From the NCBI GenBank assembly GCA_017934975.1, contig JAGBIM010000032.1, positions 1 to 34,298 of the forward strand: a stretch of DNA of 34,298 nucleotides. Direction: 5' to 3'. Position 1 is the stretch's first letter. Every line of letters begins with the position of its first letter. Positions 25,762 to 33,376 of the stretch are shown piece after piece. Below the pieces are notes generated by a model. That model searched no databases, was not told where the DNA came from, and saw only the letters and a list, made by a program, of their open reading frames with translations. The translations under genes were made by a program, and so were the position numbers. The DNA is from Clostridia bacterium (GTDB lineage: Bacteria > Bacillota > Clostridia > Oscillospirales > UBA644).

Positions 25762-26088
25762 ATGGAAGATGCAACGTTTTTGATGGAAATGGGAAAGCGG
25801 ATTGCGGCGCGGCGGCGGGAATTGCACCTGACCCAGGAGCAGACCGCAGAAAAAATGGACGTTTCCTTGCAAACCGTGTCTTGCATTGAACTGGGGAAAA
25901 AAGCCATCCGTCCCCAAAATCTGGCAAAGCTGTGTGCAGTTTTGAACACCTCCGCAGACTACGTTCTCTTCGGGAAACGGACGGAGCAGGAGCTTGCCGA
26001 CCTCTCCCAAAGCCTCGCCGCCCTGTCGGAACGGGACTACAACACGGTAAAAGCCCTCGTAAAACACCTCCAAAACGAAAACGCATAA
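25762..26088 (+). CDS. XRE-family helix-turn-helix regulator
   Basis: 108 residues. The HTH_3 domain spans about 10-66: RIAARRRELHLTQEQTAEKMDVS, then QTVSCIELGKKAI, with the usual ADYVLFG end. A C-terminal helical tail (ELADLSQSLAALSERDYNTVKALVKHL) may mediate dimerisation. GGAGG precedes the ATG. It is divergent from the surface operon, and two palindromes lie between them, so regulation of that operon and of itself is likely. A strong terminator follows. There is no phage gene nearby, so it is more probably a host regulator than a prophage repressor. Confidence 0.9.
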   Translation: MEDATFLMEMGKRIAARRRELHLTQEQTAEKMDVSLQTVSCIELGKKAIRPQNLAKLCAVLNTSADYVLFGKRTEQELADLSQSLAALSERDYNTVKALVKHLQNENA

Positions 26089-26120
26089 AGACGCTGACCA
26101 TGGAAAGTCAGCGTCTTTTT
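26088..26120 (+). terminator. rho-independent terminator after the XRE gene
   Basis: AAGACGCTGAC (26088-26098) and GTCAGCGTCTT (26107-26117) pair perfectly, with T tract to 26120. Confidence 0.92.
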
Positions 26121-26158
26121 CTTAATACTATTCAGAGAAAAGTTTTTCGGCTCGTTTC

Positions 26159-26327
26159 GTGAAGTTTTTGCTTACGCAAAAGTGAAGTTGCTCGGCCTCC
26201 TCGCAGTGAAGTATGGCCTTCCCGGCCAAGTGAAGTTAAGTTTGCCTCTTCACCGCAGGTGAAACTTCACTGTCGCAAGACAACTTCACCATCGAAGATA
26301 ACTTCACTTGCCTACAGGGCAAACTTA
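26159..26327. repeat. structured intergenic element of alternating GTGAAGT units
   Basis: Four GTGAAGTT/A units start at 26159, 26182, 26206 and 26230 (spacing 23-24). Three inverted units AACTTCAC start at 26263, 26282 and 26300 (spacing 18-19). Small palindromes fill the gaps: TTTTGC/GCAAAA (26166-26181), TGGCC/GGCCA (26214-26228), TTCACC/GGTGAA (26249-26263). The 10-bp pair TAAGTTTGCC (26237-26246) and GGCAAACTTA (26318-26327) encloses the inverted set. The layout resembles a REP-like or miniature mobile element, but there is no gene inside it. Confidence 0.8.
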
Positions 26328-26330
26328 GTT

Positions 26331-26359
26331 GAGGCGCACTGCCTTGCGGAGTGCGCCTC
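26331..26359. terminator. strong hairpin beside the GTGAAGT element
   Basis: GAGGCGCACT (26331-26340) and AGTGCGCCTC (26350-26359), a perfect 10-bp stem with a 9-base loop, 17 bases beyond the stop of the minus-strand XRE gene. It has no U tract, so it may be a barrier or part of the repeat element and not a classic terminator. Confidence 0.4.
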
Positions 26360-26375
26360 TTCGGGGAGTTGAGTT

Positions 26376-26708
26376 TTAATCTTTTTCCGCCTCGGTCAGG
26401 ACGGTTTTGTACATTTTCGCGTCGCTCTTGCGAAGCATGCGAAGCTGGGTGATGAGGAACTTGATCATATCCCCTTCGTTGACGGAGGTGAAGACCTTTT
26501 CCGTGTCCCGAAAGGGGATGCCGTAGGCGTTGCAGATTTTCAGCAAACTGTCGGGGGAGGGGGTGACGGGATTTCCCGTGCGTGGGTCGGACTCCCGCTC
26601 AATGGCGGAGAGGTAGGTATGGGAAATGCCGATGCGAGCGGCGGCCTGTCGCAGACTCCAGCCACGGGCAACGCGCTCGTTGAAAATACGTTCTCCGAAG
26701 GAGATCAT
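26376..26708 (-). CDS. XRE-family helix-turn-helix protein
   Basis: 110 residues. The HTH domain (about 5-75) reads RIFNERVARGWSLRQAAARIGIS, then HTYLSAIERE, with an insert SDPRTGNPVTPSPDSL before the last helix (LLKICNAYGI). The C-terminus (about 76-110) is helical. The start lies 3 bases after the rnhB stop, with GAGGA inside rnhB, so it is the last gene of the lepB-rbgA-rnhB transcript. Target unknown. It is not a close relative of the regulator at 25762. Confidence 0.85.
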   Translation of the reverse strand: MISFGERIFNERVARGWSLRQAAARIGISHTYLSAIERESDPRTGNPVTPSPDSLLKICNAYGIPFRDTEKVFTSVNEGDMIKFLITQLRMLRKSDAKMYKTVLTEAEKD

Positions 26709-26711
26709 GGG

Positions 26712-27317
26712 TCAATCCTCCCGATGCTGATCCAGATTTTTCAAAAAAGACTGTCGGTAAATGGGGGCAATTCCGTGTTGCAAAAGCAAGCGATAATGCT
26801 CCTTGGTGGGGTAGCCTTTATGCTTCTGCAATTCATATTGGGGGTATTGCGCCGCCAAATCCGCCATCATGCGGTCCCGCGTCACCTTTGCGATGACCGA
26901 TGCGGCGGAAACGGAGGGGCATTTTGCATCCCCCTTCACCACCGCAAGGGCGGGCACGGTCAGCCCCTTGGGGATCTTGTTCCCGTCCACGAGGGCGAAA
27001 GAGGGGGTCTGCTTCAAGCCTTCCACCGCTCGGCACATGGCCAAAAAGGTGGCGTTGAGGATATTATAAGCGTCAATTTCTTCGGGGGTAGCAATGCCTG
27101 CGGCCCAATCGCAGGAAGCGGTGATCTGCTCGTAAAGGGCCTCCCGCTTTTTTTCGCTGAGTTTTTTGGAATCGTTGAGGGCGGAAATATCAAAGGAGTC
27201 GGGCAAAATCACGGCGCCCGCCACGACGGGGCCGCACAAAGGGCCTCGTCCCGCCTCGTCCACGCCGCAGAGAAGGGGGTACCGTTCCCGATAGGGAAGT
27301 TCAAACTCCCAGGTCAT
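26712..27317 (-). CDS. rnhB: ribonuclease HII
   Basis: 201 residues. The active-site pattern is present: GVDEAGRGPL with Asp20 and Glu21, LVDGNK with Asp111, and AKVTRDR with Asp148; SVSAASVIAK is the family signature. RNase HII removes RNA from RNA-DNA hybrids and single ribonucleotides from DNA. The ATG overlaps the end of rbgA by four bases, so the pair is coupled. Length is typical. Confidence 0.95.
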   Translation of the reverse strand: MTWEFELPYRERYPLLCGVDEAGRGPLCGPVVAGAVILPDSFDISALNDSKKLSEKKREALYEQITASCDWAAGIATPEEIDAYNILNATFLAMCRAVEGLKQTPSFALVDGNKIPKGLTVPALAVVKGDAKCPSVSAASVIAKVTRDRMMADLAAQYPQYELQKHKGYPTKEHYRLLLQHGIAPIYRQSFLKNLDQHRED

Positions 27318-28186
27318 TCCCCATCCTCCTGCACGTTGCGCGCGCCAAACCGTTCCAGAGTGATGCGGCCGATTTTGGCACCGCGGAACTCGTCCATCAA
27401 AATGATGGCGGTGCGTTCCTCGTCCACCTCTCCCCCGCTGACCACGAATCCGCGGCGGCGACCGATCTGCAGAAACAGATCGTAAGCCTTGGGCTCTAAC
27501 TCCGTCAGTTTATAACGGGCCTTCAGCTGTTCGGGATAATACTTGGAAAGCATGGCAAGAAGGATCAAGGAAAGCCCTTCCAGATCCAGAATTTTGTCTT
27601 TGATGGCCCCCGTCACGGCAAGGAGGGCCGCGTCGGACTGATTTTCCAGCTTGGGCCAAAGAATTCCGGGGGTATCCAACAGATCAATGCCCTCCGCCAG
27701 AGGAACCCATTGCTTTTTCTGGGTAACGCCGGGACGGTCCTGAGCCTCGGCACGGCGGGCTCCGCAGAGATTGTTGATAAAGGTGGACTTGCCCACGTTG
27801 GGGATGCCCAGAATCATCACGCGGGCGGTGCGGGCCACGATGCCCCGCTTGCGGTCCCGTTCGGCTTTTTCCCGATAAGCTTCCCGAATGGCGTTCAAAA
27901 CGGGCTTGCGGTCGTCCTTATTGCGGCTGTTGCCCAGAAGAACCGTATAGCCCTGATTGCGGTAATATTCCGCCCATTTTTTGTTTTCCTCGGGATCGGC
28001 AAGATCGCTCTTATTCAAAATCAGAATTTTCGCCTTGTTCCCGATCATCTCGGCGATGTCGGGATTCTTGGAAGCGGTGGGGATACGGGCGTCCACCAAT
28101 TCGATGACGATGTCCACCTGCTTCATGGTTTCAAGGATCACGCGGCGGGTCCGCGCCATGTGCCCCGGATACCAGTTAATGTCCAT
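27314..28186 (-). CDS. rbgA: ribosome biogenesis GTPase RbgA/YlqF
   Basis: 290 residues with the circularly permuted GTPase order: NKSD (58-61) comes before GIPNVGKST (127-135) and DTPG (171-174). The start WYPGHMARTRR is diagnostic. RbgA helps late assembly of the 50S subunit. lepB lies 12 bases upstream and rnhB overlaps downstream, the usual Firmicute order. Confidence 0.95.
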   Translation of the reverse strand: MDINWYPGHMARTRRVILETMKQVDIVIELVDARIPTASKNPDIAEMIGNKAKILILNKSDLADPEENKKWAEYYRNQGYTVLLGNSRNKDDRKPVLNAIREAYREKAERDRKRGIVARTARVMILGIPNVGKSTFINNLCGARRAEAQDRPGVTQKKQWVPLAEGIDLLDTPGILWPKLENQSDAALLAVTGAIKDKILDLEGLSLILLAMLSKYYPEQLKARYKLTELEPKAYDLFLQIGRRRGFVVSGGEVDEERTAIILMDEFRGAKIGRITLERFGARNVQEDGE

Positions 28187-28198
28187 AACAGACTCCTT

Positions 28199-28903
28199 TT
28201 AGTTGTAAAACTCAAACTTCTCAAAGGGCCAGAAGCGGAACAGAACCCGCCCTGCCAATTTGTTGATTTCCACGCATCCCAAATCCCCGTAACGGCTGTC
28301 GTGGGATACGGCACGGTTGTCCCCCAGCACGTACACGTGATTTTCGGGAACAACGATGGGATTGGGCGTGGAGTGGGGAATGGTTCCCGAATAAAGAGGC
28401 AAATAATCCTCCTTCAAAGGCTCTCCGTCCACGTAGACCTTATTATCGTCGGGGTTAATATAAACCTGCTGACCGGCAACGGCGATCACCCGCTTGATCC
28501 AAAGCTCTTCCTTTCCGTCGATCTGGGGACGGAAGACGACGATATCCCCTTGCGCGGGGGTATAAAACAGGTCGGAAATAATATACCGATCTCCCCCGTG
28601 CATGGTAGGTGCCATAGACTCCCCTTCCACCACACCCGTGCGGCAGATGAGGGTCAGAACCAGAATCGCGGCCACCAAGGCGCCCACGATCACCTCTGCA
28701 AACTCCACGAAGGGTGCCACGGCAGAGGCCTTTTTCTTCTTTTTCGGCGTTTCTTCCACCGCAAAACTCCGTCTTCTGCGGGGAAGGGCTTCCTCCACCT
28801 CTTCCAAGGGGATCATAGGCACGTAAGCCCCCTCCGTCCCTTCCTCCGTTGCGGGGGAAAAAGACGGTTCCGTGCCGTCGATTCGTTCCAATTCGTCAGA
28901 CAT
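28199..28903 (-). CDS. lepB: signal peptidase I (Ser/Lys type)
   Basis: 234 residues. A long, acidic then basic cytoplasmic N-terminus (about 1-62, with EETPKKKKK) precedes a membrane helix (about 68-88). The catalytic pair is Ser96 in VEGESMAPT and Lys137 in WIKRVIA, and VLGDNRAVSHDSR is the conserved C-terminal box. It removes general secretory signal peptides, and so differs in mechanism from the two Ser/His enzymes at 1237-2459. It precedes rbgA by 12 bases. The N-terminal extension is longer than in most type I enzymes. Confidence 0.93.
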   Translation of the reverse strand: MSDELERIDGTEPSFSPATEEGTEGAYVPMIPLEEVEEALPRRRRSFAVEETPKKKKKASAVAPFVEFAEVIVGALVAAILVLTLICRTGVVEGESMAPTMHGGDRYIISDLFYTPAQGDIVVFRPQIDGKEELWIKRVIAVAGQQVYINPDDNKVYVDGEPLKEDYLPLYSGTIPHSTPNPIVVPENHVYVLGDNRAVSHDSRYGDLGCVEINKLAGRVLFRFWPFEKFEFYN

Positions 28904-28941
28904 AACCGTTGCTCCGTAAAAATTTTTTTAGCAAATAGATA

Positions 28942-28989
28942 AGAAAAAACAGTTCATAGAAAATCTCAACGTTTTCCTACGAACTGTTT
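28942..28989 (-). terminator. terminator-like hairpin between rplS and lepB
   Basis: AAACAGTTC (28947-28955) pairs with GAACTGTTT (28981-28989), and imperfect pairing continues inward (ATAGAAAA with TTTTCCTAC). On the minus strand it is followed by TTTTTTCTTATC. It may end the rplS transcript, wholly or in part, since no separate lepB promoter is obvious. Confidence 0.75.
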
Positions 28990-29015
28990 CTCTCCTGTTC
29001 GATGATGGGAAGGGG

Positions 29016-29363
29016 TTACAGAAGTTCCTTCACCTTAGCGGCCTTACCGGTTCTGCTGCGCAGGTAGTAAAGCTTCGCGCGACGGACTTTACCGCGACGA
29101 ACCACTTCAACCTTAGCCAGGTTGGGGGAGTTGACGGGGAAAGTGCGCTCCACGCCGACGCCGTAGGATACGCGGCGCACGGTGACGGTCTCGGACACGC
29201 CGCCGTGTTTCTTGGCGATTACGGTGCCTTCAAAGACCTGGATACGTTCTCTGGAACCTTCTTTGATCTTCACGTGGACGCGGACGGTGGAACCGATTTC
29301 AAAATTGAAAGGTTCTTCACGCAACTGATCCTTGGTGAAGTTGTCGAGAATGACATTGTTCAT
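29016..29363 (-). CDS. rplS: 50S ribosomal protein L19
   Basis: 115 residues, typical length. Family motifs are [51 protein letters not shown] and RRAKLYYLR near the C-terminus. L19 sits at the 30S-50S interface. AGGAGGT precedes the ATG. rimM and trmD, commonly next to rplS in other Firmicutes, are not beside it here; the upstream gene is divergent. Confidence 0.97.
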   Translation of the reverse strand: MNNVILDNFTKDQLREEPFNFEIGSTVRVHVKIKEGSRERIQVFEGTVIAKKHGGVSETVTVRRVSYGVGVERTFPVNSPNLAKVEVVRRGKVRRAKLYYLRSRTGKAAKVKELL

Positions 29364-29473
29364 CTCTCAGTACCTCCTGATTTGTGTCAAGATATGTTCA
29401 GACGTTCATGCTGAGGGCAGAGGACCGTCAATCAAGCAACAGATATTATATCACAAATCGGGAACGAATGCAA
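29364..29473 (-). promoter_or_regulatory. rplS promoter and leader region
   Basis: On the minus strand a perfect TATAAT (29450-29445) with a weaker TTGCAT (29473-29468) 17 bases upstream. The ~75-base untranslated leader can fold (GACG/CGTC pairing around 29401-29433). An L19-type ribosomal leader is possible but not established here. Confidence 0.55.
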
Positions 29474-29528
29474 GCCCTAAACCAAAAAAAAATCATTGTT
29501 TACAAAAAGTTCGGTTTTTGATTCTCTA

Positions 29529-29557
29529 TTGACAAACGATCAAAAATGTACTATAAT
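29529..29557 (+). promoter_or_regulatory. consensus promoter of the large lipoprotein gene
   Basis: Perfect TTGACA (29529-29534), 17-base spacer, perfect TATAAT (29552-29557), 45 bases before the start. The rest of 29474-29528 holds nothing recognised. Confidence 0.92.
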
Positions 29558-29601
29558 AATAAGGCACACGAACACACACGCTTTTTTCGGAAGGATTTTC
29601 T

Positions 29602-31959
29602 ATGAAATACCGTCGTTTCGGAGCGATTTTGCTCCTGCTTTCCCTCCTCGGCTCTCTCTTCGCCTGCGCGGCGGAGGAACCGCAGACACCGTTGCCCTTT
29701 CTGAACGGAGCCCGAACCGAATATTCCCCCACCGTAGCCTACGCAGAGCAGGCGCGGGACGGCGTGGAAATCGGGGAGACAGCAGAGGGACACGTGCTGA
29801 AAAACAAAACCGCCCGACTGGATTTCGGAGAAAAGGAAGAGGGGCTTTTGGCCCTCACCTCCCTGCAGACGGGGGAAACCCTCCTCAAAAACACCGTCAT
29901 CACCACGCTGACGGCGGAATCGGGCAAGATCGCCACGGTGACGGGGGGCGCGGAGCGGGTGGAACAGGGACGGTACGGCATCGGCCATCACCGCGTGGAA
30001 GGGGACCTCTCCCTCCCTGCGGACGCCTCCCAAGCCACGGAGAAAAAGGGATACGACCTGACGGGAAAAAGCGCATCTGCCTTCTCGGCCCTCAAAAACG
30101 ACGTATCCGTCTCCTCCGACGAGACGGGACTGACGGTGACCTCCTCGGGCAAAAACCGATCCCAGTTCGGAGCCAAGAATCTGAAGCTGGATCTGGAAGA
30201 ACACGATCATTACTATCTCTCCGTCACCCTGAAAAGCAGCGGCGTTACGGGAATTAAGTGCTTTTTTGCCACCGACGACACCACCCTGACCGAGCAGACG
30301 GCCTTGGGGACGCTGGCTCTGACCGATTCGGATCAGTTCGTCACCCTGACGGCGGAGATCGACAACCGATTCTGGGACGGGACCCTGCAAACCCTTCTCT
30401 TCCGTCTTCCCGAGGGGGAGGAAGGCTCCGTCACCCTTTCCCGCATCGCCATTCTCACCGCAGACGACGCGGTGGACCCGGGCGTTGCGGACACCCTGTG
30501 GACGGTCTATTCCGATCGGATCTATTTTTCCCAGACCATGACCTTCGGCGAAACCAAATATACCGCCGCCTCCACGGTCATTGCCGTGAAGAGCGCCCTT
30601 TGTAAAGAACTCGTGGAGTCCCCCAACTCCGTGGGGCTGAAGATGATCGACGGATCGGTTCTGGGCTTCGTTCGCCCCGCGTCGGGAGCAACGGTGCGCG
30701 TGGAAAGAACGGAGGAAGAGGTCCGCGTGATCCTCGATTGGGATCTGACGGCGCCCACCCCCTCCCTTGCCCTGCGTATGGATCTGAATTATGCCGACGG
30801 CACCGACGAGCTGGAGCGGTTGGCACAGCAGGAGAGAAATCCCCTCACGGCGGCGGATTTTATCGCCGAAGGGGCCACCTTTGACCGCTACGATCCCCGA
30901 GGAGGAATGTACCGCTTTACCCGAACGGCAGAGACGGTCTCCATCACGGCCAAGGGAAACGATCGCACGGTCTATCTGCACCTTCCCCCTGCGGAAGGGA
31001 CCGCCTGGCGCCTCTGCGACAAGGATGGTACCCGCCTGCCCGTCTTTGCGGGAGATACGGTGCCCCTCTGCACCGACGGCAAGGATCTCACCGTCAGGCT
31101 GATTCCCGAAACGGCGCCCCAAGCCTTGGAGGATCCCCCCTTCTTCCCCGATTCGGGATTGATCCCCGTTTCCCGCACCTCCACCCTGCTCAACGGTCTC
31201 TGCGCCCAGAACACCGCCGTATACGCCGCCGCGGACGGAACCTATTCCGTCACCCTGACCTCCACGAAGCTCACCGACGGAGCGACGACGGTATACGACG
31301 TGCGATACGATTTTCACGGCAAAAAGCAGGTTTCCGATCTGCTGAAGGCCTTTCCCTTTTTCTCTTTCGAGCTGACCTACGGCTTTGAGAAATATGAATA
31401 TCTCAACGGCGAAAACACCCCCGTCGCCCTCCCTGCGGGACAGGAAGAGGTGGCCTATCTGGGGAGTATGCCCTACGTAAGCCTTCGGGGCGAAACGGAA
31501 CAAGCGGGATTTCTGATCACGAAATGTGCCATGACCGCAGGAGGGACCCCCTCCACCGCCCTGACCGCCCTGCGCTACGAGGAGGTTTCGGAGCATCATA
31601 CCAACCGTCTGTTCCTCTCCTTTGACGCGGGCGAGACCGATTTCGTACGGGGAGATTCCCTCACCGTGCAGGTCATCCGCACCGAATCGGCAGACCGAGA
31701 GGCCCTGGAAGCCCTGCGGAACGGCGGAAACTTCAACCTCATCCGCAAGGAAACCAAGCCCCAAGCCCCCCTGCAAATTACGGGCATGGAAAGCACGGTC
31801 ATCCTGCAGATCGAAGGATACGAAAATTATACCCTCCCCTCTCTGAAGGCCAACGGAGAACCCTTCACCCCCGCCCTCTACCAGGTCTACGTGGACGAAA
31901 ACGGCTATTACGGCTTTGCCTTCCCCGTCAACACGGGCACGCAGATCACCGTGGAATAA
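29602..31959 (+). CDS. large secreted lipoprotein, unknown function
   Basis: 785 residues. The signal peptide MKYRRFG plus hydrophobic core ends in the lipobox LFAC with Cys22. The mature part is rich in Thr and beta-strand-like segments. There is no recognised catalytic motif; stretches such as YYLSVTLKSSGVTGIKCFF and VTLTAEIDN around residues 200-260 look like a jelly-roll carbohydrate-binding module, but that is tentative. GGAAGGA precedes the ATG. It is a single transcript with its own consensus promoter and terminator. Possibly a sugar- or polymer-binding surface lipoprotein; no transporter genes are adjacent. Confidence 0.8.
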   Translation: MKYRRFGAILLLLSLLGSLFACAAEEPQTPLPFLNGARTEYSPTVAYAEQARDGVEIGETAEGHVLKNKTARLDFGEKEEGLLALTSLQTGETLLKNTVITTLTAESGKIATVTGGAERVEQGRYGIGHHRVEGDLSLPADASQATEKKGYDLTGKSASAFSALKNDVSVSSDETGLTVTSSGKNRSQFGAKNLKLDLEEHDHYYLSVTLKSSGVTGIKCFFATDDTTLTEQTALGTLALTDSDQFVTLTAEIDNRFWDGTLQTLLFRLPEGEEGSVTLSRIAILTADDAVDPGVADTLWTVYSDRIYFSQTMTFGETKYTAASTVIAVKSALCKELVESPNSVGLKMIDGSVLGFVRPASGATVRVERTEEEVRVILDWDLTAPTPSLALRMDLNYADGTDELERLAQQERNPLTAADFIAEGATFDRYDPRGGMYRFTRTAETVSITAKGNDRTVYLHLPPAEGTAWRLCDKDGTRLPVFAGDTVPLCTDGKDLTVRLIPETAPQALEDPPFFPDSGLIPVSRTSTLLNGLCAQNTAVYAAADGTYSVTLTSTKLTDGATTVYDVRYDFHGKKQVSDLLKAFPFFSFELTYGFEKYEYLNGENTPVALPAGQEEVAYLGSMPYVSLRGETEQAGFLITKCAMTAGGTPSTALTALRYEEVSEHHTNRLFLSFDAGETDFVRGDSLTVQVIRTESADREALEALRNGGNFNLIRKETKPQAPLQITGMESTVILQIEGYENYTLPSLKANGEPFTPALYQVYVDENGYYGFAFPVNTGTQITVE

Positions 31960-31978
31960 TCGAACCCCATACAAAATC

Positions 31979-32005
31979 AAGCCCCCACGTTTGTGGGGGC
32001 TTTTT
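31979..32005 (+). terminator. rho-independent terminator after the large lipoprotein
   Basis: AAGCCCCCAC (31979-31988) and GTGGGGGCTT (31993-32002) with a GTTT loop and T tract to 32005. Confidence 0.93.
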
Positions 32006-32027
32006 GATGCACAAAAGGGGGAACGTA

Positions 32028-32094
32028 TTCCTTCTTTTTTAAGGAAAAAGAAGGAACCGAAGAAAAACCTTTTTGCAACAAACTACGTTTGTTG
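32028..32094. repeat. two adjacent inverted repeats in the gap
   Basis: TTCCTTCTTTTT/AAAAAGAAGGAA (32028-32039, 32045-32056; 12 bp, 5-base loop) and CAACAAAC/GTTTGTTG (32076-32083, 32087-32094; 8 bp, 3-base loop). The rest of 32006-32124 holds no gene. They may help end the convergent transcripts or be remnants of a small repeat element. Confidence 0.6.
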
Positions 32095-32124
32095 TGAAAG
32101 GAATATAAACATAACGACGGGGGA

Positions 32125-33375
32125 TTATAGCTTTTTCTTTTTGCGGATCACGAGGGCGGTGGTTGCGGCGGCAATGAGGACGACGCCTGCGGGGACGATC
32201 ACCCACACCCACGGGAAGGGGGCGGGGTCGGCCGGGGTGTCGGTGTCGGCGGTTTCGGCGTCCGTGCCGTCGGTGAGGGGCGCGTCGGAGGCATTCCCAT
32301 CCGTGGAGGGTGCGTCAGCCGTGCCGTCCGTAGAGGGCACATCGGTCAAGGTCGCCGTCTCCGTGGAAACGTCTACCACCCCCTCGTCGGTGGGAACATC
32401 CGTAACCGCCCCGCCGTCGGTCGTTCCGTCAGACCGATCAGAATCTTCCGTCCGCGTCGTTTCGTCCACTCCGCGCAGAGCGTTAATCTCCTCCTGCAGG
32501 TGAGCAGGAATCGGATTTCCCGCCTCGCAATAGGGGATTTCCATTTCGGCAGACTTCATATCTTCAATCAGAGTGAAATCAACAATTCCCCCCACAGAAA
32601 ACTCATAATTGGGATCATTTACTTTTTCATACCAAGCCGCTCGTTCTTCGGCATACAAGGTTTCCAAGGTTGTTGCAAATTCCGCCTGCGTAAAAAGCAA
32701 AGACTGACTCGGCTCATCTTCCGCTGTCGAGATATATTTCACAAAATTACCGACATCCGTCGTGTAATAGAAGAAAAACCCTTCATATTCGACGTAGAGA
32801 GGCAAAACTTTTTGCACTTGGCATATCTGATTTTTGAACACCATATAAGAGTCGATGGACAAGAGTTCCTTCTTAAGATTCTCTTCCTCATGAAAAAGAG
32901 CACCTAATGGATACGGGCTTATTACACCAGAATTTTCCGCTTTTTCAATAAGTGAAGCACTGCAAAAGGAGTCTTTTGAAATTGCAAAAAACCTATATAT
33001 GCGAAATTCCTCAAGAACTTTATTTAAGTGATTGTCGTCAAAATTCTGTATAATCTCCTCCGGAGTCAACTCCCAACCAAATTGAATCTGCCTGCCATTT
33101 ACATAGAAATATTCCAAAAAATCACAGGAAAGAAACGATTCATTATCAAGAACACGAAACATCTCCGTATACGGAGGAATCATCACTGTGTAGAGCGGGA
33201 AAATTCCTTCCCACCATTCAATCTTAAATTCTTTCGAGAATTCCGTATAAATTCCGGATTTTTCAAAATTACGATGAGGAATCCTTTGAGGAGAGGTTTC
33301 ATCTGCAGCGAAAGTGATCGTCATTAAGGCGATACAGAAAATAAATATGCAAATCGTTATTATTGTTTTTTTCAT
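32125..33375 (-). CDS. membrane-anchored surface protein, partner of the cysteine protease
   Basis: 416 residues from the ATG at 33375, preferred over an in-frame ATG 66 bases upstream because GTGGAGGTTAAT precedes it. Signal peptide (about 1-24, ending TFAA). A large domain to about residue 320 has no recognised family and is A+T-rich in DNA. A low-complexity Thr/Asp/Ser/Gly/Ala linker (about 325-380) leads to a C-terminal membrane helix and the tail RKKKKL. No LPxTG. The start lies one base after the protease stop, so translation is coupled. It may hold, process or inhibit the protease; that is inference. Confidence 0.75.
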   Translation of the reverse strand: MKKTIITICIFIFCIALMTITFAADETSPQRIPHRNFEKSGIYTEFSKEFKIEWWEGIFPLYTVMIPPYTEMFRVLDNESFLSCDFLEYFYVNGRQIQFGWELTPEEIIQNFDDNHLNKVLEEFRIYRFFAISKDSFCSASLIEKAENSGVISPYPLGALFHEEENLKKELLSIDSYMVFKNQICQVQKVLPLYVEYEGFFFYYTTDVGNFVKYISTAEDEPSQSLLFTQAEFATTLETLYAEERAAWYEKVNDPNYEFSVGGIVDFTLIEDMKSAEMEIPYCEAGNPIPAHLQEEINALRGVDETTRTEDSDRSDGTTDGGAVTDVPTDEGVVDVSTETATLTDVPSTDGTADAPSTDGNASDAPLTDGTDAETADTDTPADPAPFPWVWVIVPAGVVLIAAATTALVIRKKKKL

Positions 33376-33376
33376 A

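Noticed and set aside
26159..26327. Possible CRISPR array at the GTGAAGT repeats
   Set aside because: Units are only 7-8 bases, change orientation and are separated by palindromes of 10-16 bases, unlike CRISPR.
29551..31980. An 800-codon minus-strand frame opposite the large lipoprotein
   Set aside because: The plus strand has a lipobox, a good ribosome binding site, a consensus promoter and a terminator; the reverse frame has none.
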